Below, piece after piece: positions 55,124 through 63,755 of a stretch of 64,000 nt of DNA (its first letter is position 1; every line of letters starts with the position of its first letter). This stretch comes from Bacillus sp. REN3 (lineage in GTDB: Bacteria; Bacillota; Bacilli; Bacillales; Cytobacillaceae), in contig NZ_JAERSD010000005.1 in assembly GCF_017912555.1 (NCBI RefSeq), forward strand, positions 62,001 through 126,000, written 5' to 3'. The position numbers and the translations under genes were made by a program. Below the pieces are notes generated by a model, which did no database searches, was not told the origin of the DNA, and saw only the letters and a list, made by a program, of their open reading frames with translations.

Positions 55124-55137
55124 TGAAAGCGCTGTCG
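55124..55137 (+). promoter_or_regulatory. cre site (CcpA binding) in the dgcP leader
   Basis: TGAAAGCGCTGTCG matches TGWAANCGNTNWCA at 13 of 14 positions. It lies about 42 bp downstream of the predicted transcription start and 42 bp before the coding start, a roadblock position. Confidence 0.65.
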
Positions 55138-55178
55138 GGAATTTGCTGGACATAGGCGCTGATAATAGGTGATACATA

Positions 55179-57077
55179 ATGGAAAAAATCCCAGAACGAG
55201 ATACATTGCTTGAAATCAAAGCCAGCCTGCTCGATTTGATTTGCACGGATCGCCATATTTTCTCCTATCGAAAACTGATAACAAAAATGCTTTTTACCTT
55301 GAGATCTTATCTGGATATACAAGAAGCCGACTTTTATGGCTGTGTCGAGTGGAAGGAAGGGCTGACCATCGAGGCTACGACCCGGACGTCCGGAGCTGGT
55401 TCTATCTTGAACAAGGTTTGTATGGCCATCCAACAGGAAGCAAAAGGTCGTTCTTTCATTAAGAAGCCCCACACCATCCCGGGACTTGAGCATTATGACT
55501 TCTTATTCGTGTTCATGGATGACGGCCGTTTCATGGGCTTGATTGGCTTTGAACTGAATGAAGGGCAACCCAGCCGAATGGCATCAGATTTGCTGCTTGA
55601 AATGGTTGCTCATGAATGCCTGTCTTTCATCGGGAAGATCCGCAGCCTTTCCCATACACTGTCGGAGGAAAAACGATACCGGCTGCTGTACAGGGTGACG
55701 GAAAAGTTTCATTCGACAATGGATATGGATGCCGTGCTTGAAGAAATCATCGCGACATTAAAAGAAGTATATCCATCTTTTATCTATTATTTATTGCTTT
55801 CCCACGATCACAAGGGGTATGGAAACCTGCCGGTGAAAGAACTTGACTACGGCGGGGATAATATTACAGCGATGCAATCCTATGTCAGCGGACAAGTCCA
55901 GTTCGAGGATTCAATTGTTGAAAAAAATTCAATCATGTATGCTCCGCTCAAAGGGAAACAGGGTGTTTATGGTGTCCTACAGGTCATTGCGACCGATGTG
56001 CTTGTCTTTCCGCAGAATGAAGTCGAGTTTATCAAGCTTCTTGCGAACACAGCCGGGGGTGCCCTTGAGAATGCAAAGCTCTATGAGCAGTCAAGAAGGC
56101 TGGTCAGCGATCTGCGCCTGATCAACGAAACCTCCCATCAGCTCAATTCCAATTTGCGCCTGTCTGACACGATGAATTTTATTTGCAGGCAGATCATGGA
56201 TTCTTTTGCAGCCCAGGAAGTGGGCTTCATTGTACTTGATTCAGGGAATGAACCATTCACCGTTCTTCAGGGCAGCACGGATTATTTCTTTTCAAAGGAA
56301 GGTTCTGACTGCATCAAGGAGATTGGCATGCGCATACAGCAGGATCAGGAACCGCTGTTCATTGGCGATTATAACGCCGGAAACGCGGAGGGATCTGTGC
56401 ATTTTCGGTCCGTTATGGGGGTCCCGATGATTCAAAGCGGCATTTTGAAGGGGTTCGCGCTCATATTGCACAGGGATCCTTATCATTTCACCTTTGAGAC
56501 CTTTAAATTGCTGCAATCGCTCATCCATCATTCGACGCTTGCCTTTACAAACTCCATCCTCCGTGAGGAACTTGAAAAAATGGTCATCACGGACCATTTG
56601 ACAAAGCTTTATGCCAGGAGTTACCTGGATGAGAGGATGAGCCAGTCCATGCTTGAAGATTCGCAGGGCGCGTTCATCTTGATCGATATCGACGATTTCA
56701 AAGGAGTGAACGATAAATACGGGCATCAGGCAGGGGACGAGGTGCTTGTCCAGCTGGCCAGGCATGTTTCCCGGAACATTCGTGGAACCGATATCGGCGC
56801 GAGATGGGGCGGGGAAGAAATTGCTGTATATTTGCCGGGGGCGCCTCTTGAGACCGGTGTCTTAATAGCCAACAGGCTAGTCGATCATGTCGAAGAACAG
56901 ACTGCTCCTAGCATTACGATTTCCTGTGGGGTTTCCGCTTGGGCAAAAGGCCAGGAAGATACAGTGAAAACACTGTTCAAACGGGCTGATCAGGCACTTT
57001 ACCTTGCAAAAAGCTCAGGCAAGAATAAAGTTGTTGTCCAGACTGAAAGTTTCCACTTTAGCAGCACTCAGGAATGA
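55179..57077 (+). CDS. dgcP: GAF-GGDEF diguanylate cyclase
   Basis: A 632-residue cytoplasmic protein that should make cyclic di-GMP from two GTP. The N-terminal ~450 residues hold GAF-type sensor domains (for example NSIMYAPLKGKQGVYGVLQV, GSVHFRSVMGVPMIQSGILK). A GGDEF domain follows from ~465 (DHLTKLYARSYLDERM, FILIDIDDFKGVNDKYGHQA). The active site is GGEEI (544-548) and the inhibitory site RGTD (535-538) sits exactly five residues before it. It corresponds to B. subtilis YtrP/DgcP by position beside rpsD and megL. No membrane segments are seen. AGGTGA precedes the ATG. Confidence 0.92.
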   Translation: MEKIPERDTLLEIKASLLDLICTDRHIFSYRKLITKMLFTLRSYLDIQEADFYGCVEWKEGLTIEATTRTSGAGSILNKVCMAIQQEAKGRSFIKKPHTIPGLEHYDFLFVFMDDGRFMGLIGFELNEGQPSRMASDLLLEMVAHECLSFIGKIRSLSHTLSEEKRYRLLYRVTEKFHSTMDMDAVLEEIIATLKEVYPSFIYYLLLSHDHKGYGNLPVKELDYGGDNITAMQSYVSGQVQFEDSIVEKNSIMYAPLKGKQGVYGVLQVIATDVLVFPQNEVEFIKLLANTAGGALENAKLYEQSRRLVSDLRLINETSHQLNSNLRLSDTMNFICRQIMDSFAAQEVGFIVLDSGNEPFTVLQGSTDYFFSKEGSDCIKEIGMRIQQDQEPLFIGDYNAGNAEGSVHFRSVMGVPMIQSGILKGFALILHRDPYHFTFETFKLLQSLIHHSTLAFTNSILREELEKMVITDHLTKLYARSYLDERMSQSMLEDSQGAFILIDIDDFKGVNDKYGHQAGDEVLVQLARHVSRNIRGTDIGARWGGEEIAVYLPGAPLETGVLIANRLVDHVEEQTAPSITISCGVSAWAKGQEDTVKTLFKRADQALYLAKSSGKNKVVVQTESFHFSSTQE

Positions 57078-57092
57078 GTGCTTTTTCTTTTT
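57063..57092 (+). terminator. dgcP terminator
   Basis: AGCACTCA at 57063-57070 pairs with TGAGTGCT at 57075-57082, followed by TTTTCTTTTT. The stop codon TGA is part of the 3' arm. Confidence 0.9.
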
Positions 57093-57150
57093 GGATAGCA
57101 AAAAGACTTTCCTATTTTCCAAAAATATCATATGCTGATAATGGGGTTAT

Positions 57151-57164
57151 TGTAAGCGTTTACA
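57151..57164 (+). promoter_or_regulatory. Perfect cre site (CcpA binding) before megL
   Basis: TGTAAGCGTTTACA matches the cre consensus TGWAANCGNTNWCA at all 14 positions and is nearly palindromic. It is 20 bp before the megL start, downstream of a likely -10 (GATAAT near 57137-57142). Confidence 0.82.
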
Positions 57165-57183
57165 ACAAAACGGGAGGAATCGT

Positions 57184-58398
57184 ATGGGAGAAAAGAGATT
57201 TGAGACAGAAGTGATCCATTCGGGGTACAGCCCCGAAGAATTCAGAGGAAGCCTTGCTCCACCGTTATTCCAGACAAGTACATTTACTTTTGACAGTGCA
57301 GAGCAGGGGGCGCGGCGCTTTGCCGGAGAAGAGGAAGGGTTCATTTATTCGCGTCTTGGAAACCCGACTGTCTCCATACTGGAAGAACGGATGGCAGCAA
57401 TTGAGAAAGGGGAAAAAGCACTCGCGTTCGGATCGGGAATGGCCGCGGTATCGGCGGTCCTTGTCCATTTGACAAAAGCTGGTGACCATATCCTTTGCTC
57501 ACAAGGTGTTTATGGATGTACATTTGGTTTGCTCCAGTTAATGAAAGATAAATACAATATCAGCCATGATTTTTCGATGATGGCGTCCAAAGAAGAACTA
57601 TTGGCTGCAATTACCCCTCAAACGGCTTGCATCTACATTGAAACTCCAATCAATCCTACGATGAGGTTAGTGGACCTCAAGATGGTAGCCGAAGTAGCGA
57701 AGGAGAAGGGCATTCCGGTGGTTGTCGATAATACCTTCAGTTCGCCCTACCTGCAGAATCCGCTTGAGCTGGGCTGCGATTTCGTCATCCATAGTGCGAC
57801 GAAATATATTTGCGGGCATGGAGATGTGATCGCAGGCATTGCGATTGGGAGAAAAGATGTGATGTCAGAAATTGCGATGCATACACAAAAGGATATCGGA
57901 GGGATCATTTCTCCGTTTGACGCCTGGCTTTTGTTGCGCGGACTGAAAACCCTGCCAGTCAGGATGGACCGCCATTGCGAGAATGCTGAAAAACTTGCGA
58001 ACTATCTGTCTGGCCATTCGGAGGTCGACGAAATTTTCTACCCGGGAGATCCGAACAATCCGGATTACAGCATCGCAAAGAAACAAATGCGTAAACCAGG
58101 AGGGCTGATTGCCTTTACGTTGAAAGGGGACCAGAAGACAGCACAAACCTTCATGAATAAATTGAAGCTGATCAAAATCGCTGTGAGCCTTGGCGATGCC
58201 GAGACTTTGATCCAGCACCCGGCAACCATGACCCATGCGGTGGTGCCTAAGGAAGCCAGGGAGAAGATGGGGATCAAGGAAAATATGCTCAGGTTATCTG
58301 TCGGGCTTGAGGCATGGGAAGATCTGAAGGACGATTTGGAAGCGGCCTTCGAGTCCGTCAGGAAGGAAAACAGGCAGGAAACAGGAATGGTAAGATAA
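57184..58398 (+). CDS. megL: Methionine gamma-lyase
   Basis: A 404-residue PLP enzyme of the Cys/Met metabolism family, expected to split methionine into methanethiol, ammonia and 2-oxobutyrate. The PLP lysine is K207 in HSATKYICGHGDV. The substrate-site tyrosine and cysteine occur as VYGCTFG (Y110, C112), a Cys that separates methionine gamma-lyases from cystathionine lyases. YSRLGNPTVSILEERMA and GSGMAAVSAVLVHL are the dimer and phosphate regions. The gene is alone between terminators. A perfect cre site lies before it. GGGAGG precedes the ATG. Confidence 0.88.
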   Translation: MGEKRFETEVIHSGYSPEEFRGSLAPPLFQTSTFTFDSAEQGARRFAGEEEGFIYSRLGNPTVSILEERMAAIEKGEKALAFGSGMAAVSAVLVHLTKAGDHILCSQGVYGCTFGLLQLMKDKYNISHDFSMMASKEELLAAITPQTACIYIETPINPTMRLVDLKMVAEVAKEKGIPVVVDNTFSSPYLQNPLELGCDFVIHSATKYICGHGDVIAGIAIGRKDVMSEIAMHTQKDIGGIISPFDAWLLLRGLKTLPVRMDRHCENAEKLANYLSGHSEVDEIFYPGDPNNPDYSIAKKQMRKPGGLIAFTLKGDQKTAQTFMNKLKLIKIAVSLGDAETLIQHPATMTHAVVPKEAREKMGIKENMLRLSVGLEAWEDLKDDLEAAFESVRKENRQETGMVR

Positions 58399-58406
58399 GT
58401 ATCGAA

Positions 58407-58440
58407 AAGCGGCTATCGATTGTGATAGCCGCTTAGCATT
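58407..58440. terminator. Bidirectional terminator between megL and ytsP
   Basis: AAGCGGCTATC at 58407-58417 pairs perfectly with GATAGCCGCTT at 58424-58434, with T-tracts on both strands. Confidence 0.92.
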
Positions 58441-58442
58441 TT

Positions 58443-58922
58443 TTATAGAAATTTCACTAAAACGGAGACAAATTCTTCGAGTTTTTGCTGGTCCAGTTCG
58501 TCAAAGCGGTTTTTTTCCGGTGAATCGATGTCCAGTACGCCTATTAATTCCCCTTCTTTTACAATTGGGACAACAATTTCGGATTGTGATGCTGCGTCAC
58601 ATGCGATATGGCCCGGGAATTGGTGGACATCTTCGACCCTGGCAGTTTCCCTTTTAAAAGCAGCTGTCCCGCATACCCCTTTCCCAAGGGGGATCCTGAC
58701 ACAGGCAGGAAGACCCTGGAACGGTCCCAGTACAAGTTCGCCATCCTCATGCAAATAAAATCCAACCCAATTGACCCGGTCAAGAAATTGGTTCAAAAGT
58801 GCGGATGCGTTGCTAAGGTTCGCGATTCTATTCTTTTCATCCTCAATCAGTGCCTTCAGCTGCTTGATCAGCAAATCGTAATTTTTATCGCGGCTCTCAT
58901 TGTATTTTTCGACTATAAACAA
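58443..58922 (-). CDS. ytsP: Free methionine-(R)-sulfoxide reductase (GAF family)
   Basis: A 159-residue GAF-domain enzyme that reduces free methionine-R-sulfoxide. The three catalytic-region cysteines are all present: LPACVRIPLGKGVCGTAA and HIACDAASQSEIVVPI. VNWVGFYLHEDGELVLGPFQ and LIGVLDIDSPEKNRFDELDQ are standard fRMsr sequence. The start is TTG at 58922-58920, behind AAAGGGG. It sits next to megL, so both handle free methionine, though on opposite strands. It matches B. subtilis ytsP. Confidence 0.92.
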   Translation of the reverse strand: MFIVEKYNESRDKNYDLLIKQLKALIEDEKNRIANLSNASALLNQFLDRVNWVGFYLHEDGELVLGPFQGLPACVRIPLGKGVCGTAAFKRETARVEDVHQFPGHIACDAASQSEIVVPIVKEGELIGVLDIDSPEKNRFDELDQQKLEEFVSVLVKFL

Positions 58923-59075
58923 GGTTTTTCCCCTTTCATCCTGGAGTTTTACAATTCATTGTATCAAAAAAAGCGGAATAGAGGATAACTTTGTCGAGCT
59001 TTTTGTGGAGGGAATCAGGATGCTTTCCAGAAGATAATTTAGAAAGGAACGTAATCGGAAAGCGAGGGACAGGGA

Positions 59076-59702
59076 GTGAAGAAAAATTCAAAAGCCGCAA
59101 TCATCGAGGCAGCCATATATTTATTCAATACAAAAGGCTTCAGCGGAACTTCTATCAGGGACATCGCGGCAAAAGCAGATGTGAACGCAGCCAATATCGC
59201 TTACTATTTCCAAAACAAGAATGGTCTCTTGGAAAACTGCTTCACCGATTATTTTGAACGTTATCTTGAAGAAATTGAGCATGGTTTTTCGCTGCTGGAA
59301 TGTGGTGCTGAAATCTGCTTGAAGGCGATGGTCGACAATGTATTGAGGTATCAGTGCGAAAATACCCAATTGACGAGATTCATCTTAAGGGAAATGACGA
59401 TCGATTCACAGGTCGTGAGAGAAATCATGTCAACCTATCATGTTAAGGAACGCTATTTTTTTAAAAAAGTGCTTGATGCAGGGATTCAGTCAGGGGAGTT
59501 CAGGAACATATCGATCCAATATGCCATTTTGCAGCTGAAGGCCTTGTTGTCGATGCCATTCTTGAACATGCATTATGTAACTGAGGTACTGCATGTTCTC
59601 CCGCATGAAAAGTATTTTGCTGCAAAGTACAGCAAAGAAATTTCGCTATGGATAAAAGGGACACTGTGCCATCCGCAGGAAAACCTGCTGATGAAAACAT
59701 GA
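59076..59702 (+). CDS. refZ: TetR-family division regulator RefZ
   Basis: A 208-residue TetR-type DNA-binding protein. The helix-turn-helix reads FNTKGFSGTSIRDIAAKADVNAANIAYYFQNKNGLL. The C-terminal helices (LECGAEICLKAMVDNVLRYQ, FILREMTIDSQVVREIMSTY) form the dimer core. In B. subtilis RefZ (YttP) binds sites near the origin and helps place the division ring at sporulation onset. Its neighbour here is ezrA, another FtsZ regulator. The start is GTG at 59076 after GAGGGA. Its stop is embedded in the shared terminator. Confidence 0.88.
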   Translation: MKKNSKAAIIEAAIYLFNTKGFSGTSIRDIAAKADVNAANIAYYFQNKNGLLENCFTDYFERYLEEIEHGFSLLECGAEICLKAMVDNVLRYQCENTQLTRFILREMTIDSQVVREIMSTYHVKERYFFKKVLDAGIQSGEFRNISIQYAILQLKALLSMPFLNMHYVTEVLHVLPHEKYFAAKYSKEISLWIKGTLCHPQENLLMKT

Positions 59703-59737
59703 GGAAGCCTGCTTCGCTTAGGCTTCCTCATGTTTTT
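59694..59737. terminator. Bidirectional terminator shared by refZ and hisJ
   Basis: AAAACATGAGGAAGCC at 59694-59709 pairs perfectly with GGCTTCCTCATGTTTT at 59721-59736. The left arm includes the last refZ codons and the loop plus right arm include the last hisJ codons. Confidence 0.93.
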
Positions 59738-60530
59738 TCCGGATTTGCATCCTATCTAATCCCTGGCCAAGTTCCTTGACCTGATGTGCGTCAGAGCCGT
59801 ATACGAGCTGAATTCCGAGCAGCTTTGCCTTGCCCGCTATCCAATCAGGCGGATATGGTTCACGGCAAAGCGGTTTTGCGGTGCCTGCCCCGTTGTAATC
59901 AAGTTCATATTCCCTCCTTGCTATTTCCGTTAATATTTCTGAGACTTCTTCACCCAAGCTTTCCATTAATGGATATTTCAGCTGAAACTTATTTGCTAGC
60001 GTGATGTGGCCAATCCTTCCTGGTTTGAAGGTTCCGAGATCGGACTGTACTGATTTCAGCACTGTCAAGTAATAATGTAAATGGAGATTCTTGACTGAAC
60101 CGTATTGCTCCAACATTGCCCCAAATGTCCCGGGGCTGTAATCAAGACAGTCATATCTCCCATTGGGAAGTTTCAAAAAGTGGACAGACAAAATGGAATC
60201 ATCAAGGTGGCGGCCATATTCATCAAGGAACGCTTTTGTTTCGCTCTCGAAGCCCTCGATGAAATCCACTTCAAGCCCAAGATTGATTTTGATTCGTCCT
60301 TTATAGCTCCGCTTAACTTCTTCAAGTGCAGCAAAATAGCCTTCGAGGTCTTCCAGTCTCATTGCACTATCCATCGATGGTGTCGGATCGGTGAATCCCT
60401 TTGGGAGAGGTGCGTGCTCGGCAAAGGTGATTTCCGAATAGCCCAGTTCAAGTGCCCTTTCCACATATGCGCTGATAGGATCCCCTGTCCCATGCGGACA
60501 GAATGGTGTATGGACATGGCCATCTTTCAT
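59718..60530 (-). CDS. hisJ: Histidinol-phosphatase, PHP type
   Basis: A 270-residue PHP-fold phosphatase that makes histidinol from histidinol phosphate, the next-to-last step of histidine synthesis. The metal residues come as MKDGHVHTPFCPHGTG, TFAEHAPLPKGF, NLGLEVDFIEGF, SVHFLK, GRIGHITL and VYGSDAHQVKELG, the full PHP set. AAAGGA precedes the ATG. Like ytvP/hisJ of B. subtilis it lies apart from the his operon, between refZ and ezrA. Confidence 0.93.
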   Translation of the reverse strand: MKDGHVHTPFCPHGTGDPISAYVERALELGYSEITFAEHAPLPKGFTDPTPSMDSAMRLEDLEGYFAALEEVKRSYKGRIKINLGLEVDFIEGFESETKAFLDEYGRHLDDSILSVHFLKLPNGRYDCLDYSPGTFGAMLEQYGSVKNLHLHYYLTVLKSVQSDLGTFKPGRIGHITLANKFQLKYPLMESLGEEVSEILTEIARREYELDYNGAGTAKPLCREPYPPDWIAGKAKLLGIQLVYGSDAHQVKELGQGLDRMQIRKKHEEA

Positions 60531-60753
60531 AAAAACACATCCTTTAAGTAAACTGTTGGATAATATCCCGGGAATGTTTTAAGCTTATTTAGAGAGAAAA
60601 CGTATGAATTCGGATAATTTCAACAAAAAAATTGAAATTAATAGTCAAAAAATGTCGGTAACATGGTAATATAAATACATTATACACGGATTATAAAACC
60701 ATTTTATATATAACGTTTTTGATCTTGGAATTTGTGAGGCCAGGAGGATAACA

Positions 60754-62448
60754 ATGGAATACATAATTGGCGGGATTGCTATCTTATTCATCCTTTTTTT
60801 AACAGGATACATAATGAAAAGAAAATATTTCAGCGAAGTAGATCGGTATGAAGCATGGAAAATCGATATCATGAACCGGCCGGTCCTTGATGAAATGTCG
60901 AAAGTGAAGCAGTTGAATATGACCGGGCAGACGGAAGAACTCTTTGAACACTGGCGCCAGGAGTGGGATGAACTTGTGACATCCAAGCTGCCAGGCATTG
61001 AGGATTATTTGTTCGATGCAGAAGAATATATAGACAAGTACAGGTTCAAGAAAGCAAAAGAAACCTTCGCTGCCATTGAACAAAAGCTGACAGAAACAGA
61101 AAACAAGATTAAGAAAATATTGGATGAACTGAATGAACTAGTTGGCAGTGAAGAGAAAAACCGGGAAGAGATCGAAATCCTCAGGGAGCAATACCGCGAA
61201 AACAAAAGGAACCTGCTGACCCATCGCCATAGTTTTGGGAAAGCAGAAGCGAACCTAGAAACCCTTCTTGAAGAAATCGAGGCGCAGTTTGTGGAATTCG
61301 ATGAGAAAACGGGAAGTGGAGATTATCTTGAGGCAAGGGAAGTGGTTCTATCCATCCAGGCGACGCTCGATCAAGTTTCAAGGAAAATGGAAGCTTTACC
61401 TGGATTGCTTCATGAGTGCCATACAGCGATTCCGGGATCTGTCAGCGAAGTCAAGGAAGGCTTGAAAGAAATGGCTGACCAGGGATATGTCCTTGACCAC
61501 CTGAATGCCGAAAAGGAGATCAAGGAGATCGAAAAAGAGCTTGAAAAGTACATTTCTTCACTCGAGATAGGGGACGTTGGAGAAGCAGAAGAAGAAATCC
61601 TCAGCCTTAAAGGAAGGGTTGAGGCCATTTTCGACCAGCTTGAGGCAGAAGTCTTGTCCAAGCAATATATAACGGAAACTGAACCTGCGGCCAAAGAGCT
61701 GCTGATCAAGGCTATTACCGAGAGCAAAACCTTGAAGGAAGAGACGAAGCATATCCAGGAAACGTATCATCTTTCCGATAAGGAACTTGCGGCACAGACA
61801 AATGTTGAGCGCCAGTTGAAGGCATTGATCAAGCGTTTCGAAATCATTGACCATACGATCACTGAAAACAGCCTAGCGCAAAGCCTGATTAAAACAGAAC
61901 TCGATGAAGCGAAACAGCAGCTTGACGCTCTTGTAGAAGATCAGAAGGCACTCAAGGAAAAGCTGAATGCGCTAAGAAAAGATGAAATTTCAGCAAGGGA
62001 TAAGGTCAAGGAACTTTCCCGGAAAGTAGGGGAAATGATTCGTCAGATTTCAAAAAGCAATATGCCTGGACTATCTCTGGAATACAAATACCTTCTTGAA
62101 GATGCACATGAGAGCATCAAAAAAGTTACAGAGAAACTCGAGGAGAAGCCGCTTGATATCCAAGCTGTCCAACAGCACCTGGAAATAGCAGTTCTTACTG
62201 TTGGCAAGCTTGAGTCATCGACTGAGGATATCGTTGAAATTGTTGCGCTTGCCGAAAAAGTCATCCAATACGGAAACAGATACCGAAGCCGCTATCCTTC
62301 GGTAGACAAAGGCCTCCGGGAAGCGGAGGAAAGCTTCAGGAACTATGACTATCGACAGTCGCTTGAACAGGCGGCTACTTCGATTGAAGAAGTAGAGCCA
62401 GGCGCATTGAAGAAGATCGAGAAAATGCTCTCTGAAGAACAATCATGA
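60754..62448 (+). CDS. ezrA: Septation ring formation regulator EzrA
   Basis: A 564-residue membrane-anchored spectrin-like protein that limits FtsZ ring assembly and helps shift between wall growth and division. An N-terminal membrane helix (YIIGGIAILFILFLTGYIM) is followed only by long coiled coils (for example FAAIEQKLTETENKIKKILD, HLNAEKEIKEIEKELEKYIS). Near the C-terminus the QYGNRYRSRYP segment matches the EzrA QNR patch needed at midcell. CCAGGAGG lies before the ATG. Length agrees with the family, and hisJ is divergent. Confidence 0.95.
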   Translation: MEYIIGGIAILFILFLTGYIMKRKYFSEVDRYEAWKIDIMNRPVLDEMSKVKQLNMTGQTEELFEHWRQEWDELVTSKLPGIEDYLFDAEEYIDKYRFKKAKETFAAIEQKLTETENKIKKILDELNELVGSEEKNREEIEILREQYRENKRNLLTHRHSFGKAEANLETLLEEIEAQFVEFDEKTGSGDYLEAREVVLSIQATLDQVSRKMEALPGLLHECHTAIPGSVSEVKEGLKEMADQGYVLDHLNAEKEIKEIEKELEKYISSLEIGDVGEAEEEILSLKGRVEAIFDQLEAEVLSKQYITETEPAAKELLIKAITESKTLKEETKHIQETYHLSDKELAAQTNVERQLKALIKRFEIIDHTITENSLAQSLIKTELDEAKQQLDALVEDQKALKEKLNALRKDEISARDKVKELSRKVGEMIRQISKSNMPGLSLEYKYLLEDAHESIKKVTEKLEEKPLDIQAVQQHLEIAVLTVGKLESSTEDIVEIVALAEKVIQYGNRYRSRYPSVDKGLREAEESFRNYDYRQSLEQAATSIEEVEPGALKKIEKMLSEEQS

Positions 62449-62457
62449 AGCACAAAG

Positions 62458-62489
62458 GCCTCCAGAAGGAAATGGAGGCTTTTTTTTTA
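62458..62489 (+). terminator. ezrA terminator
   Basis: GCCTCCA at 62458-62464 pairs with TGGAGGC at 62473-62479, followed by nine T residues. Confidence 0.9.
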
Positions 62490-62534
62490 TGGAATAGTAA
62501 CGGGAAACAAACGAAGGGAGGAGAGTAACTTCGA

Positions 62535-62562
62535 TTGTTTTTCAAAGGAAACGTGTTATGAT
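62535..62562 (+). promoter_or_regulatory. Sigma-A promoter of nifZ-thiI
   Basis: TTGTTT at 62535-62540 and TATGAT at 62557-62562 are 16 bp apart, 48 bp before nifZ. Confidence 0.6.
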
Positions 62563-62609
62563 ATTATTTTTAGTTAGCAGCAAAGGTTTTGGACCAGGGG
62601 GGGAAAACC

Positions 62610-63755
62610 GTGATTTACTTTGACAACAGCGCAACAACCAAACCTTACAAAGAAGTCCTGAATTCTTTTATGAAGGTGGCTGAAGACTATTTCGGCAATC
62701 CATCTTCGCTTCATAAAATCGGGGGCCAAGCTGAGAAGCTCCTTCATCAGGCCCGGAATCAAACAGCTAACCTTCTCGGTGTGAAGCCTTCTGAAGTCAT
62801 TTTCACTTCGGGCGGCACTGAGAGCAATAACCTTGCAATCAAAGGTGTTGCAATGGCACATCGGGACAGGGGCAGGCATATCATCACAACATCCCTTGAG
62901 CATGCATCAGTGCAAAGTCCGATGCAGCAGCTTGAAACGCTTGGATTCGAAGTTACCTACATTGACCCGGATCAGAATGGCTTCATCAGCGCTGAAAAAA
63001 TCCGCAGCGCTTTAAGGAAAGATACGATCCTTGTTTCAGTCATTCATGTGAATAACGAAGTGGGTACCATCCAGCCAGTCTCCGCGACCGGCAGAATGCT
63101 CAAGGATTTTCCAAAAGTGATCTTCCATGTTGACCATGTACAGGGAGTTGGGAAGGTCCCGCTTGATTTTTATCAGGCAGGGGTTCATCTATCTACGATT
63201 TCCGGACATAAATTTCATGGATTGAAAGGGACGGGCGCCTTATTTGTAAAAGAAGGAGTCCGTCTGTCGCCTCTATTGTCTGGAGGGAATCAGGAATGGA
63301 GACAGCGAAGTGGAACGGAAAATGTCGCAGGTGTGGTGGCAATGGCCAAAGCTTTGAGGATGACCAAGGAGCTGGAAAAACAGAAGAAGCGCGAAATGGG
63401 GATTGTGATGTCACGCCTGAGGGCAGGCATTGAAAAAATAAAGGATATAACGGTGCATACCCCGGAGGACGGCTGTGCGCCGCATATCTTGAACTTTTCT
63501 GTCCCAGGCTTGAAGGCGGAAACACTTGTGCACGCTCTTGAAGAAAAGGATCTAATTGTTTCCACCACAAGTGCCTGCTCATCCAAGAGGAAGGCTGCGA
63601 GCAGAACTTTATTGGCAATGGGTGTCCAGCGTAAAGAAGCTGAAAGCGCGATCCGCATCAGTCTCTCGTATAGCAATACGGAAAAAGAAGCTGAAACGGC
63701 AGCAGAAGTGATTGAAAAGACTGTAAACCATTTAAGAGAGGTAGTAAAAAGATGA
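62610..63755 (+). CDS. nifZ: Cysteine desulfurase NifZ (ThiI partner)
   Basis: A 381-residue PLP enzyme that takes sulfur from cysteine and hands it to ThiI. It starts [15 protein letters not shown], with [13 protein letters not shown], the PLP lysine K201 in [14 protein letters not shown], and the mobile catalytic Cys323 in [15 protein letters not shown]. The start is GTG at 62610, since GGGGGGG lies 6 nt upstream and the length then equals that of B. subtilis NifZ. It overlaps thiI as ATGA. The extended Cys loop (SSKRKAASR) is of the NifS/class II desulfurase type. Confidence 0.93.
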   Translation: MIYFDNSATTKPYKEVLNSFMKVAEDYFGNPSSLHKIGGQAEKLLHQARNQTANLLGVKPSEVIFTSGGTESNNLAIKGVAMAHRDRGRHIITTSLEHASVQSPMQQLETLGFEVTYIDPDQNGFISAEKIRSALRKDTILVSVIHVNNEVGTIQPVSATGRMLKDFPKVIFHVDHVQGVGKVPLDFYQAGVHLSTISGHKFHGLKGTGALFVKEGVRLSPLLSGGNQEWRQRSGTENVAGVVAMAKALRMTKELEKQKKREMGIVMSRLRAGIEKIKDITVHTPEDGCAPHILNFSVPGLKAETLVHALEEKDLIVSTTSACSSKRKAASRTLLAMGVQRKEAESAIRISLSYSNTEKEAETAAEVIEKTVNHLREVVKR

